64,000 nt of DNA, taken from assembly GCA_050299175.1 (NCBI GenBank), contig JBNKVM010000030.1, positions 124,001 to 188,000 of the forward strand, read 5' to 3'. Under the pieces are notes generated by a model that worked only from the letters and a program-made list of their open reading frames with translations, did not search any database and was not told the origin of the DNA. The translations under genes were made by a program, and so were the position numbers. This DNA is from JAPHTQ01 sp050299175. GTDB lineage: Bacteria > Pseudomonadota > Gammaproteobacteria > Thiohalomonadales > Thiohalomonadaceae. This document shows, in pieces, positions 53,466 through 60,013 of this stretch. The number at the start of each line of letters is the position of its first letter. The first letter of the stretch is position 1.

Positions 53466-53688
53466 GATGTGCGTCCATGCACATCGCCCTCCGGGCCAGC
53501 GTCGCGCTGCTCCGCTGTTCCAATTTGCTCCAGGCAAATTGGTCGACCATTTCACCGGGACCATTTCGTCGGGAACGAAATGGGACGTTGCGCCAGCAAC
53601 GCCCTTGGGCGAGCCACAGGGATGTGGCGAGTCAGCGAAATGGGACGCACGCAGTGCGCCCGCAGGGGGCGCGCCATGGACGGCGCGC
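53466..53688. repeat. Array of nine short hairpins
   Basis: The 340-base non-coding gap between the ODP gene and tRNA-Gly holds a run of consecutive perfect or near-perfect hairpins with 5-9-bp stems and 3-7-base loops: 53466-53485, 53497-53509, 53520-53542, 53561-53583, 53586-53601, 53613-53628, 53646-53658, 53656-53672 and 53669-53688. Many loops contain GGGA, GGA or CCA. Overlapping ORFs on both strands look like composition artefacts. It is not a known RNA family to me. Confidence 0.6.
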
Positions 53689-53729
53689 ATCCACCCACGT
53701 TACAGACTATCTGAAACCACATAAATTAA

Positions 53730-53803
53730 TGGAGCGGGTGATGGGAATCGAACCCACGATAGAAGCTTGGGAAGCTCCTGTTCTACCATTGAACTACACC
53801 CGC
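53730..53803 (-). tRNA. tRNA-Gly (CCC)
   Basis: A 74-nt cloverleaf on the minus strand: acceptor GCGGGTG/CACCCGC, D arm GTTC/GAAC, anticodon stem GGAGC/GCTTC (one G-T) with loop TTCCCAA (anticodon CCC), T arm GTGGG-TTCGATT-CCCAT, discriminator T, CCA encoded. Confidence 0.95.
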
Positions 53804-53895
53804 GCAGGAACGGGAATTCTAGCCCAGCCGCAGATGGCCGACAATCGCGGCACAGCCAATTGACGCCTACGGTGTCGCCAGTTAGTCTCACCTCC

Positions 53896-54096
53896 ATGCA
53901 AATACTACTCAACGGCGAGGCACATGAAGTGCCCGACAACTGCACCGCGGCACAGCTGGTGGATGAACTCGAACTTGGTGGCAAGCGTATCGCCATGGAG
54001 ATCAATCTGGAGATTGTTCCGCGCTCCATCTACACCGAAGTACAACTCCACCCCGGTGACAAGGTGGAAATTGTCCACGCTATCGGTGGGGGTTGA
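53896..54096 (+). CDS. thiS: Sulfur carrier protein ThiS
   Basis: A 66-residue ubiquitin-like sulfur carrier for thiazole synthesis: MQILLNGEAHEVPDNCTAAQLVDEL at the start and the functional C-terminal Gly-Gly (HAIGGG) to which sulfur is loaded as thiocarboxylate. I use ATG 53896; the frame upstream runs into tRNA-Gly. thiG follows after 101 bases, a usual pairing. Confidence 0.95.
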   Translation: MQILLNGEAHEVPDNCTAAQLVDELELGGKRIAMEINLEIVPRSIYTEVQLHPGDKVEIVHAIGGG

Positions 54097-54128
54097 AACG
54101 TCGTTTCGTCTCCACCATTACCGCACGT

Positions 54129-54134
54129 TATAAT
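54129..54134 (+). promoter_or_regulatory. Possible thiG promoter -10 (TATAAT)
   Basis: A perfect TATAAT in GTTATAATCCC, 64 bases ahead of thiG, in the thiS-thiG gap. The -35 is unclear. Confidence 0.4.
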
Positions 54135-54197
54135 CCCACTTTGCATTTTTCACGCGGCCTCTTTGCCGCCACCGCTATCGACCCGCAGGAATTGAAT

Positions 54198-54986
54198 ATG
54201 GCCCAGAACAACGACCCGCTGATCATCGCCGGGGTGGAATACCACTCCCGTTTGCTTACCGGCACCGGCAAGTACAAGGACCTGGAAGAGACCCGCCTGG
54301 CGACCGAGGCCGCCGGTGCCGAGATCGTCACCGTGGCGATCCGCCGCTCCAACATCGGCCAGAATCCGGGCGAACCCAACCTGCTCGAGGTCCTGCCGCC
54401 GGACAAATACACCATCCTGCCCAACACCGCCGGTTGCTACACCACCGAAGACGCGGTGCGCACCTGCAGGCTCGCCCGTGAACTGCTCGACGGACACAAA
54501 CTGGTCAAGCTGGAAGTGCTGGGTGACGAGAAGACACTTTATCCCGACGTCACCGCCACACTGGAAGCCGCCGAAATTCTGGTCAAGGACGGTTTTGATG
54601 TCATGGTTTACACCTCCGATGATCCGATCCTGGCCAAACGCCTGGAAGATATCGGCTGCTGCGCGGTGATGCCGCTGGCCGCACCTATCGGTTCCGGTCT
54701 CGGGGTACAGAATCCCTACAACATCCTCACCATTGTCGAAAACGCCAACGTACCGATCCTGGTCGACGCCGGTGTCGGCACCGCCAGCGATGCCGCGGTC
54801 GCAATGGAGCTCGGTGTCGACGGTGTACTGATGAACACCGCCATCGCCGGAGCGAAAGATCCCGTACTCATGGCCTCGGCAATGAAGAAGGCAGTCGAGG
54901 CAGGACGCGAAGCCTTCAAGGCGGGACGTATTCCGCGTAAACGTTATGCCTCTGCTTCCAGTCCTATCGACGGAACCTTCTTCTAA
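54198..54986 (+). CDS. thiG: Thiazole synthase ThiG
   Basis: A 262-residue TIM-barrel enzyme joining DXP, dehydroglycine and ThiS-thiocarboxylate into the thiamin thiazole. Visible are DPLIIAGVEYHSRLLTGTGKYKDLEETRLA, the Schiff-base lysine in LVKLEVLGDEKTLYPD (about 102-117), PLAAPIGSGLGVQNP and PILVDAGVGTASDAAVAMELGVDGVLMNTAI. I start at ATG 54198; codons upstream from 54093 overlap the thiS end and are not conserved-looking. A response-regulator gene starts only 9 bases after its stop and is probably cotranscribed. Confidence 0.96.
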   Translation: MAQNNDPLIIAGVEYHSRLLTGTGKYKDLEETRLATEAAGAEIVTVAIRRSNIGQNPGEPNLLEVLPPDKYTILPNTAGCYTTEDAVRTCRLARELLDGHKLVKLEVLGDEKTLYPDVTATLEAAEILVKDGFDVMVYTSDDPILAKRLEDIGCCAVMPLAAPIGSGLGVQNPYNILTIVENANVPILVDAGVGTASDAAVAMELGVDGVLMNTAIAGAKDPVLMASAMKKAVEAGREAFKAGRIPRKRYASASSPIDGTFF

Positions 54987-54995
54987 TCGACATTC

Positions 54996-55682
54996 ATGAA
55001 TGTCGCCATCGTAGAAGATGAACCGATGACCGCCAGCTTTCTGCAGGAAACCCTGGGAAAGCATGGCTGCCATGTCGCTGGCTCATTCGATACTGGCGCC
55101 GCCGTGCTGGAATTTGCACGAGAGAATAGCGTCGATTTCGTCATTATGGATGTGGAGCTTCAGGGCAAGGTGAACGGCGTCGACGCCGCCATCGAACTGC
55201 GCCGTACTCACAACATCCCTTCGGTGTTCATCACCTCACACAACGACAGCGCGACCATCAGCCGGGCGATGGAGGCACAACCGCTGGGTTATATCATCAA
55301 ACCGATCAGCGTGAGTCATGTAGAGTCCATCGTCGGTGTGGTCAAAGGGCTACTCGGCAAGGAAAGTGGTACCGATCAAAAATCTGAGACCCAGCCACTG
55401 GGACTGGGCTACAGCTACAACTACGAAACGCAAAACCTCTTCTGCGACGGCGAACCGGTCGACCTTACCTCCAGCGAACTGAAAATGTTTGACCTGTGCC
55501 TGCGACGCAAGGGAACCATCGTGCCCTACAGCGTCATCGATGAGCAGGTATGGGACGGTAAGGTCGTCTCGGACAGCACCCGCCGCGGTCTCTATCACCG
55601 ACTGCGCAGTAAGCTTAACAATCATTTCTTCGAAACGGTTGTCGGTATCGGCTGCCGAATTCAATTACCTGAAAAGAAATAG
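54996..55682 (+). CDS. Response regulator: receiver plus OmpR-like winged helix
   Basis: A 228-residue transcription factor. The receiver has acidic VEDEPMTASFL, the phosphoacceptor in IMDVELQGKVNG (Asp52), switch Thr in VFITSHNDSATI and Lys in GYIIKPI. A Gly/Ser/Gln linker (about 118-130) leads to a winged-helix DNA-binding domain (about 133-226) with LTSSELKMFDLCLRRKGTIV and STRRGLYHRLRSKLNNH. The receiver resembles those with short MDVEL sites used by chemotaxis-like or hybrid kinases. It follows thiG by 9 bases. Its winged helix is strikingly like the free-standing one of the next gene, and I infer both bind the 11-bp-spaced sites nearby. A candidate kinase begins at 62562. Confidence 0.85.
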   Translation: MNVAIVEDEPMTASFLQETLGKHGCHVAGSFDTGAAVLEFARENSVDFVIMDVELQGKVNGVDAAIELRRTHNIPSVFITSHNDSATISRAMEAQPLGYIIKPISVSHVESIVGVVKGLLGKESGTDQKSETQPLGLGYSYNYETQNLFCDGEPVDLTSSELKMFDLCLRRKGTIVPYSVIDEQVWDGKVVSDSTRRGLYHRLRSKLNNHFFETVVGIGCRIQLPEKK

Positions 55683-55708
55683 ATCGTAGCGTCCCGCCCC
55701 CCGTTAAA

Positions 55709-55763
55709 TCAAACACAAATCGAACGCGGTTCGAACGTCGTTCAAACATCCCTCGATTACCAT
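55709..55763 (+). promoter_or_regulatory. Tandem 11-bp operator 1 with aligned -10
   Basis: Four heptamers TCAAACA, TCGAACG, TCGAACG and TCAAACA start at 55709, 55720, 55731 and 55742, exactly 11 bp apart, and a degenerate fifth unit (TCGATTA) follows at 55753. TACCAT (55758-55763) lies where a -10 would be. Such direct repeats, at one per helical turn, are typical of OmpR/PhoB-family binding sites. It precedes the lone winged-helix gene. Confidence 0.75.
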
Positions 55764-55793
55764 TCACGCCATATGGCAGGGCGAGGGGGAACC

Positions 55794-56108
55794 ATGAACA
55801 TCATCAACATGCCACCGGGCTGTACGCCACTGGGACTGGGATTCGCGTACAAATACGAAACACGCAGTCTTTTCCTCAACGGCGCCCCCGTCGACCTCAC
55901 CAACAGCGAACTCAGCCTGTTCGACCTCTGCCTGCGATACGAAGGGACGATCGTGCCCTACGAAACGATTATCAGTCAGGTATGGAACGGCAAGGTTGTC
56001 GCTGACAGCACCCAACGCGGTCTTTATCACCGACTGCGAGTCAAACTGAACAACCATCTGTTTGAAACCGTCAACGGCATGGGCTGCCGGATACGCCTAT
56101 CTGATTGA
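55794..56108 (+). CDS. Free-standing winged-helix DNA-binding protein
   Basis: A 104-residue protein consisting almost only of an OmpR-type winged helix without a receiver. It matches the C-terminal domain of the preceding response regulator over its whole length: PLGLG, VDLT.SEL, FDLCLR..GTIVPY, QVW.GKVV.DST.RGLYHRLR, KLNNH.FETV. Identity looks around 70%. I choose ATG 55794, which sits behind GAGGGGG; ATG 55773 is an alternative. Its own promoter region carries operator 1, so autoregulation or competition with the phosphorylatable regulator is likely. A truncated duplicate is the alternative origin. Confidence 0.75.
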   Translation: MNIINMPPGCTPLGLGFAYKYETRSLFLNGAPVDLTNSELSLFDLCLRYEGTIVPYETIISQVWNGKVVADSTQRGLYHRLRVKLNNHLFETVNGMGCRIRLSD

Positions 56109-56119
56109 GATAGCCTTGA

Positions 56120-56260
56120 GAAGCTGTCTCAAAATTTGGACTCGTGCCCGGAGACAAGGCGCAACGTCTGCGAGGAGCGCAATTTACCGGTAGTAAATGA
56201 GCACCGCAGCAGGCTTTGCAACGCCGTATCAGGGTGCGAGAACCATTTTGAGATAGCTTC
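56120..56260. repeat. ERIC-like intergenic palindromic element, copy D
   Basis: Begins GAAGCTGTCTCAAAATTT and ends CATTTTGAGATAGCTTC. The core GAGCGCAATTTACCGGTAGT and ATGAGCACCGCAGCAGGCTT matches copies A and C closely. It lies between the lone winged-helix gene and operator 2, ending 7 bases before the first operator heptamer. Confidence 0.88.
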
Positions 56261-56266
56261 TGAAAA

Positions 56267-56321
56267 TCAAACACAAATCAAACGTTTTTCAAACGTTAAT
56301 CAAACACCCGCTGATTAAGAT
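56267..56321 (+). promoter_or_regulatory. Tandem 11-bp operator 2 with aligned -10
   Basis: Four heptamers TCAAACA, TCAAACG, TCAAACG and TCAAACA start at 56267, 56278, 56289 and 56300, each 11 bp apart. TAAGAT (56316-56321) occupies the same place relative to the fourth repeat as TACCAT does in operator 1. The leading 11 bases TCAAACACAAA are identical in both operators. It precedes the TIGR03032 gene by about 70 bases. Confidence 0.8.
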
Positions 56322-56393
56322 ATGAGCGCACTGACAGAATCATCCGCACTTCCGTAGAAACCATTTACTGCGCCATACACAGGGGAAAATCCA

Positions 56394-57518
56394 ATGAATA
56401 CGGTATCCAGCATTCACGCTCGCGAAACCCAGGCCGCGGCCGCTTTACCCCCCTTCGCCTACACTGTCTCGCCGGAATTCCCGGAGCTGTTGAGTCAGTT
56501 GAATGTCTCGCTGGTAATCTCCACCTACCAGGCGGGCAAGCTGCTGTTCATCTCCTCCGACGGCGAATCGATCAAACTGCTGCCGCGCAACATGGAACAG
56601 CCGATGGGCCTGACCGTGCGTGACAATACTTTAGCCGTCGCCTGCCACAGCGACACCTGGGTACTGCAACACGACCCACGCCTCGGCCCCGCCTACCCGC
56701 GTCAGCCGGAAACCTACGACACGTTGTATGTACCGCACCGCCACTACTTCAACGGCACGGTTCACATGCACGATATCGCCTGGCAGGGGAACGATTTAAT
56801 TGGCGTGAATACGCTCTTCTCCTGCCTCTGCAGGATCAACGGCGAACACAGCTTTGAGCCGATTTGGCAGCCGCCCTTCATCACTGAACTCACCGCCGAA
56901 GACCGTTGCCACCTCAACGGCATGGCGATGCAGGACGGCAAGCCGAAATATGTCACCGCCTTCGGCGCCACCAACAACAAGGACGACTGGCGGGCGAACA
57001 AGTACGAAGCCGGGATCATTATGGATGTGGAGAGCAACGAGATCGTTGCCGAGGGGCTGCCGATGCCGCACACCCCACGCATCTTCGACGGCCAGCTCTA
57101 TGTACTGCTCTCCGCCACCGGTGAATTGGCAAAAGTCGATACCAGCACCGGCAAGTACGACGTGGTGAAGAAGTTCGACGGCTACGTCCGCGGCATGGAC
57201 AAAATCGGCGACTACCTCTTCGTCTGTCTCTCCAAGATCCGCAAGAGCCACACCTTCAGCGATTCCGAATACGCCAAACGGCAGGACTACCAGGCAGGCT
57301 TCGAGATGATCCACCTACCCACTGGCGCCTCCATGAGCAGCCTGAAATTCCATCGTTCCTGCGACGAGATCTACGACATCGCCATCCTGCCCGGACTCAA
57401 GCGTCCCGGCATGGCCGGAGTAATGGACGGTGCATGGCGCATGGGGATTACCACACCGAATAACACCTACTGGTCTGAAAACAAACCGGCTGTTGCGGCA
57501 GTCGAGCCACAGCAATAG
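56394..57518 (+). CDS. TIGR03032 family protein
   Basis: A 374-residue protein with the TIGR03032/DUF4915 look: SLVISTYQAGKLLFISSDG, MEQPMGLTVRDNTLAVACHS, PHRHYFNGTVHMHDIAW, LNGMAMQDGKPKYVTAFGATN, GLPMPHTPRIFDGQLYVLLSATGELAKVD. This is a beta-propeller-like fold without a signal peptide, so probably cytoplasmic; no biochemical role is known. It sits behind operator 2 and 15 bases ahead of the first VCBS gene, in an apparent three-gene unit. From memory, members often lie near secreted repeat or calcium-binding proteins, which I cannot confirm. Confidence 0.85.
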   Translation: MNTVSSIHARETQAAAALPPFAYTVSPEFPELLSQLNVSLVISTYQAGKLLFISSDGESIKLLPRNMEQPMGLTVRDNTLAVACHSDTWVLQHDPRLGPAYPRQPETYDTLYVPHRHYFNGTVHMHDIAWQGNDLIGVNTLFSCLCRINGEHSFEPIWQPPFITELTAEDRCHLNGMAMQDGKPKYVTAFGATNNKDDWRANKYEAGIIMDVESNEIVAEGLPMPHTPRIFDGQLYVLLSATGELAKVDTSTGKYDVVKKFDGYVRGMDKIGDYLFVCLSKIRKSHTFSDSEYAKRQDYQAGFEMIHLPTGASMSSLKFHRSCDEIYDIAILPGLKRPGMAGVMDGAWRMGITTPNNTYWSENKPAVAAVEPQQ

Positions 57519-57533
57519 CACGGGAGAAAAACC

Positions 57534-59894
57534 ATGACTTCACTCAAACAGCAGCGCGAAACGCGCCGCCAACTTGGCGCCCTCTGCGGAGCGGCGGTTC
57601 AGCAACAGATCGAAAGCGGCAGCGCCCAGCCATCTCAACTGCGCCAACGGCGCCGTCACCTGCTGAAGGCACTGCGCAAACGCCTAGCGAAAAGCGCAAT
57701 ACGCTCGCCGGAAAAAATCCTCCACAGCGCGCTCATGGTGTTGGCATTGTGGGGCTTCGGCGGTCTTGCCTTTCCCAACACCGCCCAGGCATCGGCAGTG
57801 TTCGAACATGTGATGCTGCAAGGGATCGACATGGGGGGCAACACCGCGCCCGTCGTTGTCGATATCGACAACGATGGTGACATGGATCTCTTTGCCGGTA
57901 ACATCGATGGCACGGTGAAGTTTTACCAGAACAACGGCAACGCCTCGGCAGCCAACTTCGTTGCCGCCGATGGCGTAAGCGTGATCAACCCGTTGGCCGG
58001 ATTCGATGTGGGTGCCAGTGCGGCACCCGCCTTCGCCGACATCGACAACGACGGTGATCTCGATCTCTTTGTAGGCGAACTCACGGGTACGGTGAAGTTC
58101 TACCAGAACAACGGCACCGCCTATGCACCCAGCTTTGTCGCCGCTGACGAAGTTACGGTTTTTAACCCGATGTACGGTCTCAGTGTCACCGCAGGCAACG
58201 GTGCCCGGCCCACGCTGGTCGATATCGACAATGACGGTGATCTGGATCTCTTTGCCGGGGAGGGAACCGGCACGGTGAAATTATTCCGCAACAACGGCAA
58301 CGCCAATACCCCCAACTTCACCGCCGATGCAGCGGGCAATCCGCTGGCGATGATCGATTTAGTTTCCTGGTCCAACCCCACGTTTGCGGACATCGACAAC
58401 GACGGCGATTTCGACGCCTTTGTCGGTAATAGCAGTGGGGTGAAGTTCTACCGCAACGACGGTACGGTCTCGACGCCCAGCTTCGTTGCCGCCAATGGCG
58501 TTAGCATCATCAACCCACTGGCCGGAGCAAGCCCGAACAACCCGGCGCCCTTTTTTTCCGATATTGATAACGATGGCGATCTCGATGCCTTTATCAGCTC
58601 ATCGGACGGCACGCTTGGGTTCTACCGTAACGACGGTACCGCCTCGGTGCCCAATTTTGTCAGCGCAAGTAGCGGTGAGACGGCGGGACTCGATGTAGGC
58701 TGGTATTCCAGGCCCGCCTTCACCGACATCGACAACGACGGCGATCTCGACCTCTTTGTCGGTGCAAGTGGTGGCACAGTGAATTTCTACCGCAACGACG
58801 GCACCACCTCGACGCCGAATTTCGTTGCCGCCGACGGAAGCACGATCATCAATCCACTGGCTGGCATCAGCGTCTACTACTATGCAAATCCTGCCTTTGC
58901 TGACATCGACAACGATGGAGATCTGGATCTCTTTGTCGGTGAGTACGGCCACTCGGTAAAGTTCTACCGCAACGTCGGCACCCCATCGTCACCGCTGTTC
59001 AGCGCCGATGCGGCAGGCAACCCGCTGGCCGCGGTATACGTTCCCAACAGAAATGCCTACCCGGCCTTCGCCGATATCGATAGGGATGGTGATCTGGATG
59101 TTTTCGTCGGCGAGTACTACAGCACCATAAAGTTCTACCGTAACGACGGCACCGCTTCGACACCCAACTTTGTTGCCGCCGACGGCGTCACCGTCATCAA
59201 CCCGCTGGCTGGTGTTTTTAGTGACAATGGCGACCCGACCTTCGTCGATATTGACGGCGACGGTGACCTGGATGCCTTTATGGGTGAAAACCTCGGCACG
59301 GTGAAGTTTTACCAGAACAACGGCAACGCCTATCTCCCCAACTTTGTTGCCGCCGACGGCACCACCGTCATCAATCCGCTGGCCGGATTCGGTGTCGGCA
59401 ACGCCGCTTCTCCCGCCTTTGCCGATATCGACTATGACGGCGATCTGGATGCCTTCGTGGGCAATGAACTCGGCAAGGTGAGATTCTTTGAAAACCTCGC
59501 CATGCAACACCCCCCGATCGCGGAGAACGATAACGCAACCACCGAAGAAGACACCGTGCTCGACAGCAGCGTCAGCCTTCTCGACAACGACACCGATTTC
59601 GATGGCGACAGCCTGAGCGCGCTCACTGGCACCTTTGCCACCACCCAGGGCGGCAGCATCACCATCAATAGTGACGGCAGCTACAGCTACACCCCGCCCG
59701 CCAGCTTCATTGGCAGAGACACGGTGAAGTACACCGTATCGGACGGTAGTCTGGTTGCCACCGGCAACCTCACCATTACGATCAATGCCGCGTCATCGGG
59801 GAGCAGTAGCTCCGGCGGTGGAGGTGGCGCCTTCGGCCTCGGCATGTTGTGGGCGTTGCTGCTGTCCGGCGTGTGGCGTCGCCGATCTGCCTGA
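57534..59894 (+). CDS. FG-GAP/VCBS-repeat surface protein 1 with GlyGly-CTERM-like tail
   Basis: A 786-residue exported protein. An unusual polar, basic N-terminal part of about 65 residues (QLRQRRRHLLKALRKRL) precedes one hydrophobic segment (LHSALMVLALWGFGGLAF) ending near NTAQASA. Ten propeller-type repeats of about 50-56 residues each hold a DIDNDGD-type calcium loop followed by LDLFVG or similar. A cadherin-like/VCBS module (TTEEDTVLDSSVSLLDNDTDFDGDSLSA, SYSYTPPASF) follows, then SSGGGGGAF, a membrane helix and WRRRSA, a GlyGly-CTERM-like sorting signal. It is probably surface-displayed through rhombosortase and type II secretion. Adhesion or matrix function is likely but unproven. Confidence 0.85.
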   Translation: MTSLKQQRETRRQLGALCGAAVQQQIESGSAQPSQLRQRRRHLLKALRKRLAKSAIRSPEKILHSALMVLALWGFGGLAFPNTAQASAVFEHVMLQGIDMGGNTAPVVVDIDNDGDMDLFAGNIDGTVKFYQNNGNASAANFVAADGVSVINPLAGFDVGASAAPAFADIDNDGDLDLFVGELTGTVKFYQNNGTAYAPSFVAADEVTVFNPMYGLSVTAGNGARPTLVDIDNDGDLDLFAGEGTGTVKLFRNNGNANTPNFTADAAGNPLAMIDLVSWSNPTFADIDNDGDFDAFVGNSSGVKFYRNDGTVSTPSFVAANGVSIINPLAGASPNNPAPFFSDIDNDGDLDAFISSSDGTLGFYRNDGTASVPNFVSASSGETAGLDVGWYSRPAFTDIDNDGDLDLFVGASGGTVNFYRNDGTTSTPNFVAADGSTIINPLAGISVYYYANPAFADIDNDGDLDLFVGEYGHSVKFYRNVGTPSSPLFSADAAGNPLAAVYVPNRNAYPAFADIDRDGDLDVFVGEYYSTIKFYRNDGTASTPNFVAADGVTVINPLAGVFSDNGDPTFVDIDGDGDLDAFMGENLGTVKFYQNNGNAYLPNFVAADGTTVINPLAGFGVGNAASPAFADIDYDGDLDAFVGNELGKVRFFENLAMQHPPIAENDNATTEEDTVLDSSVSLLDNDTDFDGDSLSALTGTFATTQGGSITINSDGSYSYTPPASFIGRDTVKYTVSDGSLVATGNLTITINAASSGSSSSGGGGGAFGLGMLWALLLSGVWRRRSA

Positions 59895-59915
59895 AAGGTG
59901 TCGTGATGGGATTTA

Positions 59916-59984
59916 TCGTGAGCAGCGCTCGCTCCCACAAACATTAGGCAGTACGAATTCCGTAGGAGCGGCCGCTGGCCGCGA
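59916..59984. repeat. REPIN-like doublet
   Basis: Two inverted REP-type palindromes face each other: TCGTGAGCAGCGCTCGCTCC and on (59916-59939, in reverse TGTGGGAGCGAGCGCTGCTC) and GTAGGAGCGGCCGCTGGCCG and on (59962-59984). Both follow the GTRGGAGCG-stem-CGCGA pattern of Pseudomonas REP sequences. It lies in the gap between the two VCBS genes. Confidence 0.75.
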
Positions 59985-60013
59985 ATAAAAACATCCGAGC
60001 AGGAAGGAAAACC

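Noticed and set aside
53455..53724. ORFs of 80-150 residues on both strands in the hairpin array
   Set aside because: Both strands and several frames are open at once and translations are Arg/Pro/Cys-rich, which fits GC-rich hairpins rather than genes.
48535..53803. tRNA-Phe and tRNA-Gly as integration sites of a mobile island
   Set aside because: No integrase, no duplicated tRNA 3' end and only housekeeping genes (yggX, mutY, asmA) between them.
54150..55073. 307-residue minus-strand ORF across thiG
   Set aside because: It lies antisense to a complete thiG; its sequence is low-complexity Gly/Asp/Val-rich, as expected of a shadow frame, with no recognisable motifs.
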